DNA from: Chitinophagales bacterium
Lineage (GTDB): Bacteria; Bacteroidota; Bacteroidia; Chitinophagales; JANQFB01
Assembly: GCA_028278085.1 (NCBI GenBank)
Contig: JANQFB010000274.1
Span: 1-37,260 of the forward strand
Length of the DNA: 37,260 nt
Reading direction: 5' to 3'
Part shown: one piece after another, positions 8,016-18,000 of the stretch
Position numbering within the stretch: the first letter of the stretch is position 1
How the letters are laid out: every line of letters begins with the position of its first letter
The notes under the pieces: generated by a model
Seen by the model: the letters and a program-made list of their open reading frames with translations, nothing else
Databases searched by the model: none
What the model was told of the DNA's origin: nothing
Made by a program: the position numbers and the translations under genes

Positions 8016-9668
8016 TTATGATCCAGATACAGGATCCGACATCCTCACATGCTTCAATATCAATAGGTTCATTGGATTATTTTCCAATCCGGATATGTTA
8101 TGATGGATAAACCTTGTGGCCTCATCATAGTACAAAGGCACTACCGGCGCCTCTTCCATGACGATACTATCCATCCGTTGGTATAGCCGGTACCTTAAAT
8201 TAACATTTTCTTCCGATATAGACTGCTCATACAGGGCATCAAATAATTCATTCCTGAACAAGGTGTAATTGGGCGGGATTGGATTTTTACCGTAAAAAGT
8301 GGCCAGAAAACTTTCCGCATCCGGGTAATCGGCGATCCACGAACCCCGGAAAAACCCGAGCTCCCCTTTGGCTTTCATATCACGCAGGAAGGATGGCTTG
8401 ACCACTTCCAGCCTCACCGGGATCGCCAGCTCTCCCAGTTGATTTTGAATAAACGTGCACAGATCGTGGTAGGTCGGTATCGTAAACAGGGTTATGGCAG
8501 GCAATCCTTTGCCATTAGGGAAGCCGGCAGCTTTGAGGAGGTGTGATACCATATCCGGCTGATAGCTGTAACCCCTTACCTTATCGGAAGCAAAAGAAGG
8601 CAAACCGATCGGCACAAAACCCGCGTTCGCCGGTTTGCCAATATTATTTCTCAGGTATTGAAGCATTTTTTTGCGGTCGATGCCATAATTGATCGCCTGG
8701 CGGATCAGCTTATGCTTCATCGGGCTGTTTTTCACTTTGGGATGCTCGGGATCTACCAGGATACCCAGGAATTCCGTGTTCAGGAAGGCGGATTTTTGCA
8801 TCCGGAACTTTTGAGCGTAGTTTTTCTTCAGCGAACCGCTTTTATCCAAAACATCATTGATAAAGCTTTCATCCACACTGGACACAAAGTCGAGGTCGCC
8901 CTGTTTGAATTTCAGGAATTCGGTGCCTTTACTTTCCAGGAAGGAGATCCTGACGCCATCGATATAGGGTAAAGAGTTCCCCAAAGAATCCTTTTCAAAA
9001 TAGCGTTCGTTCCTGGTCAGCAGCAATACCTGCCCTTCTTCCCAGGTTTTAAACACAAAAGGACCGGTCCCGATAGGGTGATTCCGGAATTCCTTACCAT
9101 GGTGACTGACGACCTCCCGCGGCACGACCGAGCAGTACTGCATGGTCAATATACCCAGGAAGGGAATGAAGGGTTTTTTCAGCCGGATGACGAAAGTGGT
9201 TTCGTCCGGCGCTGAAAAGGGTTCTTCATCCGCTACGATGCCATTAAAGATCCAGGCGCCTGTGGAAGCGGTTGCCGGATCCAGGATCCTGTTAAAGCTG
9301 TAAACAAAATCGCTGGCCACGACTCTCCTACCCTTTCCGTCCTTAAATAGTTCACTATCATGAAAATAAACATCATCTCTTAAATAAAAGGTGAAAGACA
9401 TTTTATCCGCCGCGATCTCCCAGCTTTTGGCAATGCCGGGTTTTACGTTCAGGGAATTATCGAATTGCAGCAGGCCATTGAACAATTGGTTCACCGCCCA
9501 GTTATTCGGCTGGTTTTTGGAAAAAGCCGGATCCAGGGAGCTGATCCCGTTATGCTGGTTATACCGGAAGATCTTTATCTCCTGTTGGTCGCTTTTGGAT
9601 CCGCAACCCAACAGTACGATCATACAACCTAAAGCAAGGAAGAAGGGATAGGATCTTAGCAAAGGCAT
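8016..9668 (-). CDS. oligopeptide/dipeptide-type ABC substrate-binding lipoprotein (SBP family 5)
   Basis: The 550-residue protein starts with a lipoprotein signal whose lipobox LLGC ends near residue 22, so the mature form is lipid-anchored. The body matches SBP_bac_5 (DppA/OppA) proteins: SLDPAFSKNQ and LFNGLLQFD near the N-terminus, DFVYSFNRILDP, IGTGPFVFKTWEEG, IRQAINYGIDRKKML, and a C-terminal segment with EAPVVPLYY. These proteins capture peptides or other solutes for an ABC importer. No permease or ATPase gene is adjacent, so it is an orphan binding protein here and could serve a distant transporter. It is the first gene of a likely two-gene unit with the downstream TMTC-like gene. A -7 element lies about 160 bp upstream. 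Confidence 0.9.
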   Translation of the reverse strand: MPLLRSYPFFLALGCMIVLLGCGSKSDQQEIKIFRYNQHNGISSLDPAFSKNQPNNWAVNQLFNGLLQFDNSLNVKPGIAKSWEIAADKMSFTFYLRDDVYFHDSELFKDGKGRRVVASDFVYSFNRILDPATASTGAWIFNGIVADEEPFSAPDETTFVIRLKKPFIPFLGILTMQYCSVVPREVVSHHGKEFRNHPIGTGPFVFKTWEEGQVLLLTRNERYFEKDSLGNSLPYIDGVRISFLESKGTEFLKFKQGDLDFVSSVDESFINDVLDKSGSLKKNYAQKFRMQKSAFLNTEFLGILVDPEHPKVKNSPMKHKLIRQAINYGIDRKKMLQYLRNNIGKPANAGFVPIGLPSFASDKVRGYSYQPDMVSHLLKAAGFPNGKGLPAITLFTIPTYHDLCTFIQNQLGELAIPVRLEVVKPSFLRDMKAKGELGFFRGSWIADYPDAESFLATFYGKNPIPPNYTLFRNELFDALYEQSISEENVNLRYRLYQRMDSIVMEEAPVVPLYYDEATRFIHHNISGLENNPMNLLILKHVRMSDPVSGS

Positions 9669-9829
9669 GGGTAAAGGCTCTGGCAGTGGATTTTGGTGAT
9701 TCCGTTTGTTGCCGGCCGGTCCGTATATATCACGCTGAAATATAGTCTCTTTTTGATGCTTACTTTCAGCCCTATGATGATGGTCGGCTTCCTGGCCGCA
9801 GGTAAATTTGAATGTTGCGTACGCGGGAA

Positions 9830-9837
9830 CAAATATA
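9830..9837 (-). promoter_or_regulatory. -7 element for binding-lipoprotein gene
   Basis: On the minus strand this reads TATATTTG, an exact TAnnTTTG match. A TTG lies 22 nt upstream, slightly longer than usual spacing. It would give a leader of roughly 155 nt before the start at 9668. Confidence 0.4.
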
Positions 9838-9870
9838 GGTAAAATTGATGTATAGTTTTCAACACAAATT

Positions 9871-9891
9871 TGTTTATAACCTGTTTATAAC
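9871..9891 (+). repeat. tandem direct repeat TGTTTATAAC, two units
   Basis: The 10-bp unit TGTTTATAAC occurs at 9871-9880 and 9882-9891 with a 1-bp spacer, giving an 11-bp period close to one helical turn. It lies between the divergent promoters and could be an operator. No known factor is assigned. Confidence 0.45.
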
Positions 9892-9928
9892 TTGGGCCTG
9901 GGCGGTTCCCATTTAGGGCCTTTTGTTG

Positions 9929-9936
9929 TATCTTTA
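9929..9936 (+). promoter_or_regulatory. candidate -7 element for MBL-parAB-dapB-lepB operon
   Basis: TATCTTTA, close to TAnnTTTG, lies 40 bp before the first gene of the operon. No good -33 box is visible. The same TATCTTTACGG string occurs again just before dapB at 12947. Confidence 0.35.
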
Positions 9937-9975
9937 CGGATAATCATATATCCCGGTTAACCAAAGAAAATTCCC

Positions 9976-10659
9976 ATGCAAATTACCTATTACGGACATG
10001 CCTGCTTTGGTGTTAAAGTCAATGGAAAAGACCTTCTTTTCGACCCTTTTATTTCTCCGAACGAGAAAGCTTCGGCTATCGATGTCAATACCATACCCGC
10101 CGATTTTATCCTGGTTTCTCACGGTCATGAAGATCATGTTGCCGATGTTGCGGCCATTGCCAAAAGGACCGGAGCCACGGTGGTTTCCAACTTCGAGGTG
10201 ATTACCTGGTTCGGCCAGCAAGGCATTGAGAACGGCCACCCGATGAATCATGGCGGTCAATGGAAATTCGATTTCGGTACGGTAAAATATGTCAATGCCA
10301 TACATTCCAGTAATATGCCCGACGGTTCTTATGGCGGCAATCCCGGCGGTTTTGTCATTCAGTCGGATGAAGGTAACTTTTATTTTGCCGGCGATACGGC
10401 GCTGACCCTGGACATGAAGCTGATCCCCGAAACCGGTATCAAGCTCGACTTTGCCATGCTGCCGATCGGCGACAATTTTACTATGGGTATTTCCGATGCC
10501 GTGGTAGCAGCCGGATTTATCGATTGCAACAATATCATTGGCATGCATTATGACACCTTCGGCTATATCGTAATCGACCATGATGATGCCGTCAGGCAGT
10601 TTCAGGCAGCCGGGAGATCCTTAACCTTATTAAACATCGGTGAATCCAAAGAATTATAA
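9976..10659 (+). CDS. UPF0173-type metal-dependent hydrolase, metallo-beta-lactamase fold
   Basis: The 227-residue cytoplasmic protein has the metallo-beta-lactamase metal motif H49-x-H51-x-D53-H54 (SHGHEDH), a downstream AGDTA aspartate and a GMHYDTF histidine. Together these build a di-metal site. The compact N-terminus (ITYYGHACF) and overall length match the UPF0173 group, whose physiological substrate is not established. It opens the plus-strand operon: parA starts 6 bp after its stop. The association with parAB may be positional only. Confidence 0.88.
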   Translation: MQITYYGHACFGVKVNGKDLLFDPFISPNEKASAIDVNTIPADFILVSHGHEDHVADVAAIAKRTGATVVSNFEVITWFGQQGIENGHPMNHGGQWKFDFGTVKYVNAIHSSNMPDGSYGGNPGGFVIQSDEGNFYFAGDTALTLDMKLIPETGIKLDFAMLPIGDNFTMGISDAVVAAGFIDCNNIIGMHYDTFGYIVIDHDDAVRQFQAAGRSLTLLNIGESKEL

Positions 10660-10665
10660 ATATAC

Positions 10666-11478
10666 ATGGGTAAAATAATCACGATAGCTAACCAGAAAGG
10701 CGGTGTCGGTAAAACCACCAGTGCGATCAACCTGGCGGCAAGTTTGGCAGTATTGGAACACAAAACATTGCTGATCGATGCGGATCCACAGGCTAATGCC
10801 ACTTCAGGCATCGGTTTTGACCCGAATAATATCAAGACCAGTATTTATGAATGCCTGATCAGCGATATCCATCCCAAAGATATTATCCTGGATACGGATA
10901 CGCCCTATCTGAGCCTGCTGCCCTCCCATCTCGACCTCGTCGGCGCGGAGATCGAACTGATCAACCACCCGAACCGGGAAAAGATCATGAAAACCGTTCT
11001 GGACGAGATCCGGGATGAATACAGCTATATTATTATCGATTGTTCGCCTTCCCTCGGGTTGATCACTGTTAACGCCCTTACTGCCGCGGATTCCGTTATC
11101 ATTCCGGTACAAAGCGAATACTTTGCCCTGGAAGGATTGGGAAAATTGCTCAATACCATCAAGATCGTACAATCCAGGCTTAATCCCGAGCTCCGGATAG
11201 ACGGCATTTTGCTGACCATGTACGATACCCGGCTGAGGCTCTCCAACCAGGTGGTAGAAGAGGTCAAAAGGCATTTCCAGGAGCTGGTATTCGACACCAT
11301 TATCCACCGCAATACCCGGCTGGGAGAAGCGCCGAGTTTCGGTAAGTCAGTGATCATGTACGATGCGGAAAGCTCCGGAGCGATCAACTACCTCAACCTG
11401 GCGCGGGAATTGCTCCAGGATCATGACCTTACCCAGATCAAGGAAGCCGATAAAATCCTTAACTTCGAAGATGAGTAA
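10666..11478 (+). CDS. parA: chromosome-partitioning ATPase ParA (Soj)
   Basis: The 270-residue protein has the deviant Walker A motif KGGVGKTT (residues 11-18), the Walker A' segment [11 protein letters not shown] and the Walker B segment [11 protein letters not shown]. The total length and lack of an N-terminal helix-turn-helix indicate the chromosomal Soj type. ATP-bound dimers bind DNA nonspecifically and drive segregation of ParB-parS complexes. The stop overlaps the parB start by 8 bp, implying translational coupling. It sits 6 bp after the hydrolase gene. No parS palindrome was recognised in the window. Confidence 0.96.
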   Translation: MGKIITIANQKGGVGKTTSAINLAASLAVLEHKTLLIDADPQANATSGIGFDPNNIKTSIYECLISDIHPKDIILDTDTPYLSLLPSHLDLVGAEIELINHPNREKIMKTVLDEIRDEYSYIIIDCSPSLGLITVNALTAADSVIIPVQSEYFALEGLGKLLNTIKIVQSRLNPELRIDGILLTMYDTRLRLSNQVVEEVKRHFQELVFDTIIHRNTRLGEAPSFGKSVIMYDAESSGAINYLNLARELLQDHDLTQIKEADKILNFEDE

Positions 11479-12370
11479 TAAGAAAGAGGCCCTGGGGAAA
11501 GGTATCCGGGCCCTGCTGCAGAATATAGATGCGGAAACCGAAGGCCGCGATCCGGAGGCTATCGATGATAAGATACTGGGGATCACCGTAGCCCGGCTCC
11601 CCCTGGATCAGATCGAGGTCAACCCCTTCCAGCCCCGGGCTGACTTCGAAGAAGCTTCCCTGAAAGAATTGGCCGACTCTATTAAGGTGCACGGCGTTAT
11701 TCAACCGATCACCGTTCGTGCCTTGTCCAATAAAAAATACCAGTTGATCGCCGGAGAACGAAGGCTGCGTGCTACCCAGGCGGCCGGTTTGACAGAGATC
11801 CCTGCTTATATCCGAAAGGCCAACGACCAGGAAATGCTGGAGATCGGCCTGGTCGAAAACATTCAGCGCGAAGACCTCAATGCCATGGAAATCGCCATCA
11901 ACTACAAGCGGCTGATGGATGAATGCTCTTTAAAGCAAGAAGAACTCGCCGAAAGGGTTGGCAAGGAAAGAACCACGGTAACCAATTACCTGCGCCTGTT
12001 AAAATTACCTCCGGAGATCCAAAAGGGGATTAAAATGAAGGAATTGTCGATGGGTCATGCCCGTGCACTCATCGGAATGGATAATGTGGCCAGCCAGCTT
12101 GCCCTGTATAAGGAGATCAAAGAAAAAGGCCTTTCGGTCAGAAATGTGGAAGCCCTGGTCAGGGATTTCCAAAAACCGGGCCCGTCCAGGTCTTCCGCCT
12201 CAAAATCATCCCTTTCCCCTGAGCTTAGAAAAATTGAAGAAGCGCTGAAAATGCAATTAGGCACGAAAGTTGCCATCAAAACCAGGAAAGCAGGCGCCGG
12301 TGAGATCGTTATCTCCTATTTTTCCAATGATGATCTCAGCCGTATCCTGGATCTGATTGAAAAAGACTAA
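11471..12370 (+). CDS. parB: chromosome-partitioning protein ParB (Spo0J)
   Basis: The 299-residue CTPase/DNA-clamp protein binds parS and partners ParA. In order: a short N-terminal ParA-contact peptide ([13 protein letters not shown]), the ParB/Srx nucleotide domain with the [12 protein letters not shown] arginine motif and [14 protein letters not shown], a helix-turn-helix DNA-binding region ([24 protein letters not shown]), then a C-terminal dimer domain after a Ser-rich linker. The start at 11471 gives the family's usual [12 protein letters not shown]-terminus. A longer frame reading back to 11363 lies inside parA and is unlike ParB. The 8-bp overlap with parA supports this choice. Confidence 0.96.
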   Translation: MSNKKEALGKGIRALLQNIDAETEGRDPEAIDDKILGITVARLPLDQIEVNPFQPRADFEEASLKELADSIKVHGVIQPITVRALSNKKYQLIAGERRLRATQAAGLTEIPAYIRKANDQEMLEIGLVENIQREDLNAMEIAINYKRLMDECSLKQEELAERVGKERTTVTNYLRLLKLPPEIQKGIKMKELSMGHARALIGMDNVASQLALYKEIKEKGLSVRNVEALVRDFQKPGPSRSSASKSSLSPELRKIEEALKMQLGTKVAIKTRKAGAGEIVISYFSNDDLSRILDLIEKD

Positions 12371-12384
12371 TCATACCGCGTTAC

Positions 12385-12963
12385 ATGTTCCGTGCAATTT
12401 TAGTTGGGCTTATATGGCTTACTTCGGGGAGTTTGTGGGCACAAACCGACTCTCTTGCCCCATCCACTGCTAAGCCGGTAAAAGTGAAAAAACACACCGG
12501 CCGGAAGGCAGCCATCCGCTCCGCCATCCTGCCCGGATGGGGACAGTTGTATAACAAGAAATACTGGAAGCTGCCGATCGTTTACGGCGGGCTTGGGGTT
12601 ACCGGTTATATCATAGGTTTCAACCTCAGCCGGGTTAATGCTTATTCCAGCGCCTATGTGCTTATGAACGACGATTGCGCCAGCAATGACCACGAGATCG
12701 GTGATGTACTGGCTTTCGATGAAAACGCCTTTTTGTATGACGACAGCGACCTCCTGGAGATCAAGGAACTGTACCGGCGATACCTGGATATTTCGGTGAT
12801 CGTGGGAACCTTGATCTATGTGCTCAATATCATCGACGCCAGTGTTGACGGACACCTCTACGAATTCGATGTGAGCGATGACCTGAGCATTTGGGTTCAG
12901 CCCAACCTGTCAGTGCATCGCCAAAAGCCATTTGCGGGTTTAACCTTATCTTTACGGCTATGA
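12385..12963 (+). CDS. DUF5683 domain membrane protein
   Basis: The 192-residue protein has a signal peptide ending near residue 20 (LWAQ), a basic linker, then the recognisable core RSAILPGWGQLYNKKYWKLPIVYGGL followed by hydrophobic helices. This matches the DUF5683 family, conserved in Bacteroidota beside parB and dapB, with no assigned function. The protein is probably anchored in the inner membrane. Its TGA stop overlaps the dapB ATG (ATGA), indicating translational coupling, and it begins 14 bp after parB. Its constant position suggests a role in envelope or cell-cycle work, but that is inference. Confidence 0.85.
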   Translation: MFRAILVGLIWLTSGSLWAQTDSLAPSTAKPVKVKKHTGRKAAIRSAILPGWGQLYNKKYWKLPIVYGGLGVTGYIIGFNLSRVNAYSSAYVLMNDDCASNDHEIGDVLAFDENAFLYDDSDLLEIKELYRRYLDISVIVGTLIYVLNIIDASVDGHLYEFDVSDDLSIWVQPNLSVHRQKPFAGLTLSLRL

Positions 12964-13682
12964 AGATCGCCTTATTGGGATATGGTAAAATGGGTAAAAC
13001 CATCGAATCGCTGGGAACGCCCAAGCACGAATTTGTGCTAAAAGTCGATGCTGAAACAGCCAAAACTTTTACCTTGTCTGAATTGGCTGCCGCCGATGTT
13101 GCCATTGAGTTCAGTACCCCATCCACCGCTTACCTGAACCTGTTGAAGTGTTTCGAAGCCGGAGTTCCGGTGGTTGTAGGCACAACGGCCTGGCTTGACC
13201 ACTACGCCGCTGCCACGGAAAGATGTCGGGCCAAAAACGGTGCCATGTTGTATGCCCCTAATTTTAGTATCGGCGTGAATATATTTTTCGAGGTCAACCG
13301 TACCTTAGCCCGGATGATGAATGCTCACTCCCAATATGACATCCGGATGGAGGAGATCCATCATACCGAAAAAAAGGATGCCCCCAGCGGTACGGCCGTA
13401 AGCCTGGCGGAAACGATCCTAGACAACCTCGACCGTAAGGTATCCTGGACCAGCGGAACCGCAGCGGCAGAAGAGTCGATCCCTATCGTATCGGAACGGA
13501 CAGCAGGGGTTCCGGGCACACATACTATAGCTTACCAATCCGACGTTGATAGTATCGAAATTAAACATACGGCACATTCCAGAGAGGGTTTTGCCATGGG
13601 CGCTTTACTGGCTGCAGAATGGATCAGGGGCAAACAAGGTGTTTTCAACTTTAGTGATGTGCTGAATTTTCAAAAAAACTGA
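12960..13682 (+). CDS. dapB: 4-hydroxy-tetrahydrodipicolinate reductase
   Basis: This enzyme performs the NAD(P)H-dependent reduction in the diaminopimelate pathway for lysine and peptidoglycan. The 240-residue protein has the nucleotide-binding loop GYGKMGKT at the N-terminus. The signature EIHHTEKKDAPSGTA contains catalytic H134 and K138, by analogy with E. coli H159 and K163. The length is shorter than the E. coli enzyme but usual for Bacteroidota. The start is the ATG at 12960 that overlaps the previous stop. A longer in-frame reading from 12891 lies within the upstream gene. A TATCTTTA string sits just before the start and might be an internal promoter. Confidence 0.95.
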   Translation: MKIALLGYGKMGKTIESLGTPKHEFVLKVDAETAKTFTLSELAAADVAIEFSTPSTAYLNLLKCFEAGVPVVVGTTAWLDHYAAATERCRAKNGAMLYAPNFSIGVNIFFEVNRTLARMMNAHSQYDIRMEEIHHTEKKDAPSGTAVSLAETILDNLDRKVSWTSGTAAAEESIPIVSERTAGVPGTHTIAYQSDVDSIEIKHTAHSREGFAMGALLAAEWIRGKQGVFNFSDVLNFQKN

Positions 13683-13689
13683 CATTTCC

Positions 13690-14952
13690 ATGAACAAACT
13701 CATCGAACCATTTAAAAAGATCTATGGCCGCCTCAACAAAAGGCAACGCATGTGGTTGAATGGCTTAACGGTTTTTAACCTCCTGATCTTTGTCATCCTG
13801 GCTTTCTTCACGCCTTCGGGCTTATTTTCACCGTTTTTACTCAGTATGATCATTCAGTTCCTGATCATCTGGTACTATTCCACGATCCGCAACGACCGGA
13901 AAAAAACCAAGATCCGCGAATGGGTCGACGCCCTGGTATTTGCCGTGGTTGCCGCTACCCTGATCCGGGGATTTGTGGTGGAAGCCTATACGATACCCAC
14001 CTCTTCCATGGAAAAATCGCTGCTGGTGGGTGATTTCCTTTTTGTCAGCAAGGTCCACTACGGCCCCCGGGTACCGATGACACCCCTGTCTTTTCCTTTC
14101 GCCCATCATACTATGCCGCTGATCAATACCCAATCCTACCTGGAATGGGTGAAATTGCCTTTTATGCGGCTGCCGGGATTTACGGATATCGAAAGGAACG
14201 ATGTGGTGGTCTTTAACTATCCCATGGAAGACTACCGGCCAACGGATAAGCGGGAAAACTATATCAAACGTTGTCTGGCTATCCCCGGCGACGACCTGGA
14301 GATCATCGACCGGCAGGTACATGTGAATGGCAAAGCTTCCGAAAACCCGCCGGAACACCAGTTTAATTACCGGATCCAGACCAATGGCGGAGCGATCAAT
14401 CCCAAGGTGCTGGAAAAGATGCACGTGACCGAGGGCGGGCCCATTGCGGCTAAAGGCATATTTCAATATACCCTGACCCATGAAAACAAGGAAAAGATCG
14501 ATAAAATGAAGAACGTTACGGATATCAGACCGGTCAACCTGCCCAAGGGATATGCCCAGGAAATGCTTTTCCCGCATGATAAACAATTCGCCTGGAACCT
14601 GGATAATTACGGTCCCATCCACGTGCCCAAAGCGGGTGAGACCCTTACCCTGGACGAAAAAAATATACATGTTTACCGGCGGATCATCGAGTTTTATGAA
14701 CATAACACCCTTTCGATAGCCGGCGGTAAATTTATCATCAACGGGGAAGAGACCGATACCTATACCTTTAAGCTCAATTATTATTTCATGATGGGTGATA
14801 ACCGGCATAACTCGGCCGATTCGAGGTATTGGGGCTTTGTACCGGAAGATCACATCGTTGGAAAAGCCTGGCTGATCTGGATGTCATGGGATGCCAATGG
14901 ATCCTTTTTCAGCAAGATCCGCTGGAACCGGTTGTTTAATTTGATCAGCTAG
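13690..14952 (+). CDS. lepB: signal peptidase I (first copy)
   Basis: The 420-residue inner-membrane Ser/Lys protease removes signal peptides from exported pre-proteins. Three hydrophobic segments lie in the first ~100 residues. The catalytic serine is S106 in IPTSSME and the general-base lysine is K193 in YIKRCLAIPGD. The closing box GDNRHNSADSRYWG is present near the C-terminus. The periplasmic domain is enlarged, as is common in Bacteroidota. It is the last gene of the operon, 7 bp after dapB, and converges on the T9SS protease gene. A diverged paralog lies at 22447-23844, with a block of exported-protein genes between the two. Confidence 0.95.
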   Translation: MNKLIEPFKKIYGRLNKRQRMWLNGLTVFNLLIFVILAFFTPSGLFSPFLLSMIIQFLIIWYYSTIRNDRKKTKIREWVDALVFAVVAATLIRGFVVEAYTIPTSSMEKSLLVGDFLFVSKVHYGPRVPMTPLSFPFAHHTMPLINTQSYLEWVKLPFMRLPGFTDIERNDVVVFNYPMEDYRPTDKRENYIKRCLAIPGDDLEIIDRQVHVNGKASENPPEHQFNYRIQTNGGAINPKVLEKMHVTEGGPIAAKGIFQYTLTHENKEKIDKMKNVTDIRPVNLPKGYAQEMLFPHDKQFAWNLDNYGPIHVPKAGETLTLDEKNIHVYRRIIEFYEHNTLSIAGGKFIINGEETDTYTFKLNYYFMMGDNRHNSADSRYWGFVPEDHIVGKAWLIWMSWDANGSFFSKIRWNRLFNLIS

Positions 14953-15024
14953 GACTGCCGCAGACAGCTTCAAATCCCCTTTATTGCCAGGGTGCAAAAA
15001 ATCCTGTCATTTGTGGTATTGTTG

Positions 15025-18000
15025 CTACTGTAACATTACTTTTGAAAGGGAGGTTTTGTTGCGCGACAGATCATCAACTTTCAGGATATACAGGCCTTTA
15101 TCCAGTTGTTCAACGTTTACCTGTAATTGTTGATCTTTCGTTGTTGCCTGGTAAACCCTTCGACCTAAAATATCGGTGAGTTGTATTTGATAGATGCCGG
15201 ATCCGTCGAAATTGACAAAAATCCGCTGGTTGGCGGGATTTGGCCTGATCCGAAACCAGGGATCATCTTTGGTGATCGGAGGATTATTTTCTGATAAAGG
15301 CATCGTTTTCCCTGCTGGTTCTTTACCCGATGCTGTAAGATGGGCTGCACTAACCCTCGACAATGCCCGCGCTACCCTTACCTGCTGCTCATCTATGCCT
15401 CGGTAAGATTCTTCTTCGATATCGGTCAGGCCGATCAGCTCAAATTGTGATTGGGCGGCCGTATAATTTTCTTCGGTGAAATCGGCATAGGCCCGGTTGA
15501 AATCCTGGGTAATGGTTTGTTTGCTGCCGGGAGCCTGTATGATGCTCCGGCTGCGCAAATAAGGAATTTTATCGGTGGCATCGGCTTGGGGACCGGAAAC
15601 CAACGTACAGAAGGCAGGCATATGCTCCATGTGTTTGTCGATAACCGGAATATTGGCTTTGCTGCAGAATTTACCGGTTCCGGTATGATACAAAAATTTG
15701 CTCAGCGGCAAGCCCGGATCGAGCGGGTTGGTGCTCTGATTGCCCCAGTAATTCCCTTTGACCTGGATATCGGCCGGTACAAAACGGCTGTAACATAAGC
15801 TGAACATCATATCATTATCGTCGAACCGGTTTGGTATGACCTTCGGACAGTTGCCCCGGTTGCAGGCGTGGACCTCGGCGTCGATGCTGAGCACCAGGTC
15901 ATAGCCTTCGATCCCGACCTTATTGTTCCTGATCCAGCCGCAGCCTACATCGCCGATGGTGAGTTTGGAAGGATCCGGGCCGGTGGTGTTCATCCATACA
16001 CCCGTATAGAAATTTTGAATGATCGTCCGGTTACGGATAAAAACATTGGCATTACCGCCGTCGATCCCATGGCTGCCCTGGTCCATATAATCAGCGTCGC
16101 TATAAAAGGCATAGATATCATTGACCTGAACAGCATGGTCGTTGTTATGGTATTTGTTTTGATAACTGCGGACGATGTTGCAGGAGGCGGCATGCAGGCC
16201 ATTCCCACATTGCTCGAATGTCGACGACTCGATGCTTACGTCTTTGCTATTGTTTTCGATATAGACGCCTTTTTGACACGCCATATAAGTATTTCCGGTG
16301 GGTACGATCTTAGTCTTGGAATGATCCGGACTAATGGCTGGCACATCGACCAGGGCCAGGCCTTTGGCTAAGCCATTAAAGGTACAATCGCGGATATCCG
16401 CATCGCTGTTTTCCACATGCAGGCCGGTGGCCAGGGGCACGGTACCTGATTGTTCAAGGGTGATACCACTGGCATTCAGCAAACCATCCCTTACCCCAAA
16501 GCGCCCACCAGCCGTATACGTGATCTTACAGTTTTCCAGGATGGCCCATCCTTCTTCCACCAACGCCGATGTGCCCCGTACTTCGACCAGTTTTTGGTTG
16601 GCGCTGGTACCTGATACTCTAAACCGGCTGTTTTGACCTAGTTGTATGTTCGCCCCAGGCTGAAACACCAGTAAACCCTCGCCTCCATCGCCCTGGAAGT
16701 GAAAGTCGACATGGTCAGCGGTAGCCAGTGTCCCGGCAATACGCAATTGTGGTTGTGGTAATCCCGCCTGGCTGTGTCGGTAGGTGATGGAATGATCGGG
16801 CGAAGGATCAGTAATAAGCAAGGTACCGCCCGGCTCGACCTGGATACTGCCATTACTTTCCACGACCAGGTCAGCGCCTGCTTCAACGATCAGTGTCCCG
16901 CCGGATCTCACGACCAGCCTGCCGCCAGGGTTGATGTTGAGGTTGGCATTGGGTTTCACCCGAATGGTTCCCCCGTTTTGCACTTCCAGTGCCGCATCGA
17001 AAAAGACATCCATCCGGCTATAGGGTTCCATAAGAAAGGCGCTTTGGTTGTCTACTTTCAGGGTACTGTGGGGGTTCATGGTGAGGTAGGAGCCGGAAAG
17101 GCAGGTAAATTGGGTGGAATTGGAAAAATATGTAGTCCCCGGAAAAGGCGTACGCCGGGTTGGGGTTCCGCTACGGTCCAGGTGGATATTAGTAGATTGG
17201 GATATGGTTAGTTCTTCTTGTTGTGGTAAAAAAATATCGCCGCACCATCTTTGATCCTTATCGATTTGCCAATCATCAAAATCAACAGCGATGGTATAAG
17301 TCTTATTGATCGAATCATAATGGGTTACTCGGACGGACAAACCATTCAGATAGAAAGGTCCAAGCTGTTCATTGGCAAGATCAAAGAAAGGAAAGTTTAA
17401 AGCTGGTATATTTCCATTTAAGCCGATAGCATCACCTACCCGAAAAGCATCCTGGACACTACCGGTTTGCGCATAATTGGCTGTTGGTACACCTGCTGTT
17501 TTTACAGCCCAGACGCCTTTTTGTTCATTTGGAGGGCAATTATCGCACTGACCATTTCTGTCGGTATCTACATGAATATTGTTATCATTTCCATCAAAAT
17601 CCATTCTCAACAAAGTCAAATCATTTTGGCCAGTAATCGGATTAGGAATTACCTTTTCAAAAACCGGTTGGGCCACTCCTTTGAATGCTCCCGGAATGAC
17701 CATCATGGAGGCGCCATCCCAGCTATAATCATAGTTACCCAGTGCCGTCAGGACCTTAAATCTGTTCGTGTTGGAACTGTTGTTGTCAACATCATGCGGG
17801 TTATTGTGATCCTCTCCGATCGTAGTGATATAACAGTATAGGCCTTCCTGAATGGGAGATTCCGTAGCATAGCCATTTTTCCGGTCGAGTGCATGGATCA
17901 ACTGATGGTTTTCGATCCAGAGATAATGAGCCGGCGCATGGGGTATCGGGATTCGAATGGCATCGTTGGTGGTCATATAATCGTTTATTGTGTAGCTACC

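Larger units (their letters stand above)
9669..9975. other. divergent intergenic region (307 bp)
   Basis: This is the control region between the binding-lipoprotein gene (minus) and the parAB-type operon (plus). It holds candidate -7 elements for both directions and a short tandem repeat, each listed separately. No small gene or structured RNA was evident. Confidence 0.6.

Noticed and set aside
9934-10581. 215-codon open frame antisense to the MBL hydrolase
   Set aside because: It lies wholly opposite a well-supported gene with intact metal motifs and has low-complexity, non-family sequence.
13837-14853. 338-codon open frame antisense to lepB
   Set aside because: It is the complement of a clear signal peptidase gene, shows no domain or start context, and arises from the codon bias of the real gene.
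9669-14952. parS site or replication origin near parAB
   Set aside because: I looked for a TGTTTCACGTGAAACA-like palindrome and DnaA-box clusters and found none. The CACGTG strings near 14420 and 14621 lie inside lepB without the flanking parS bases.
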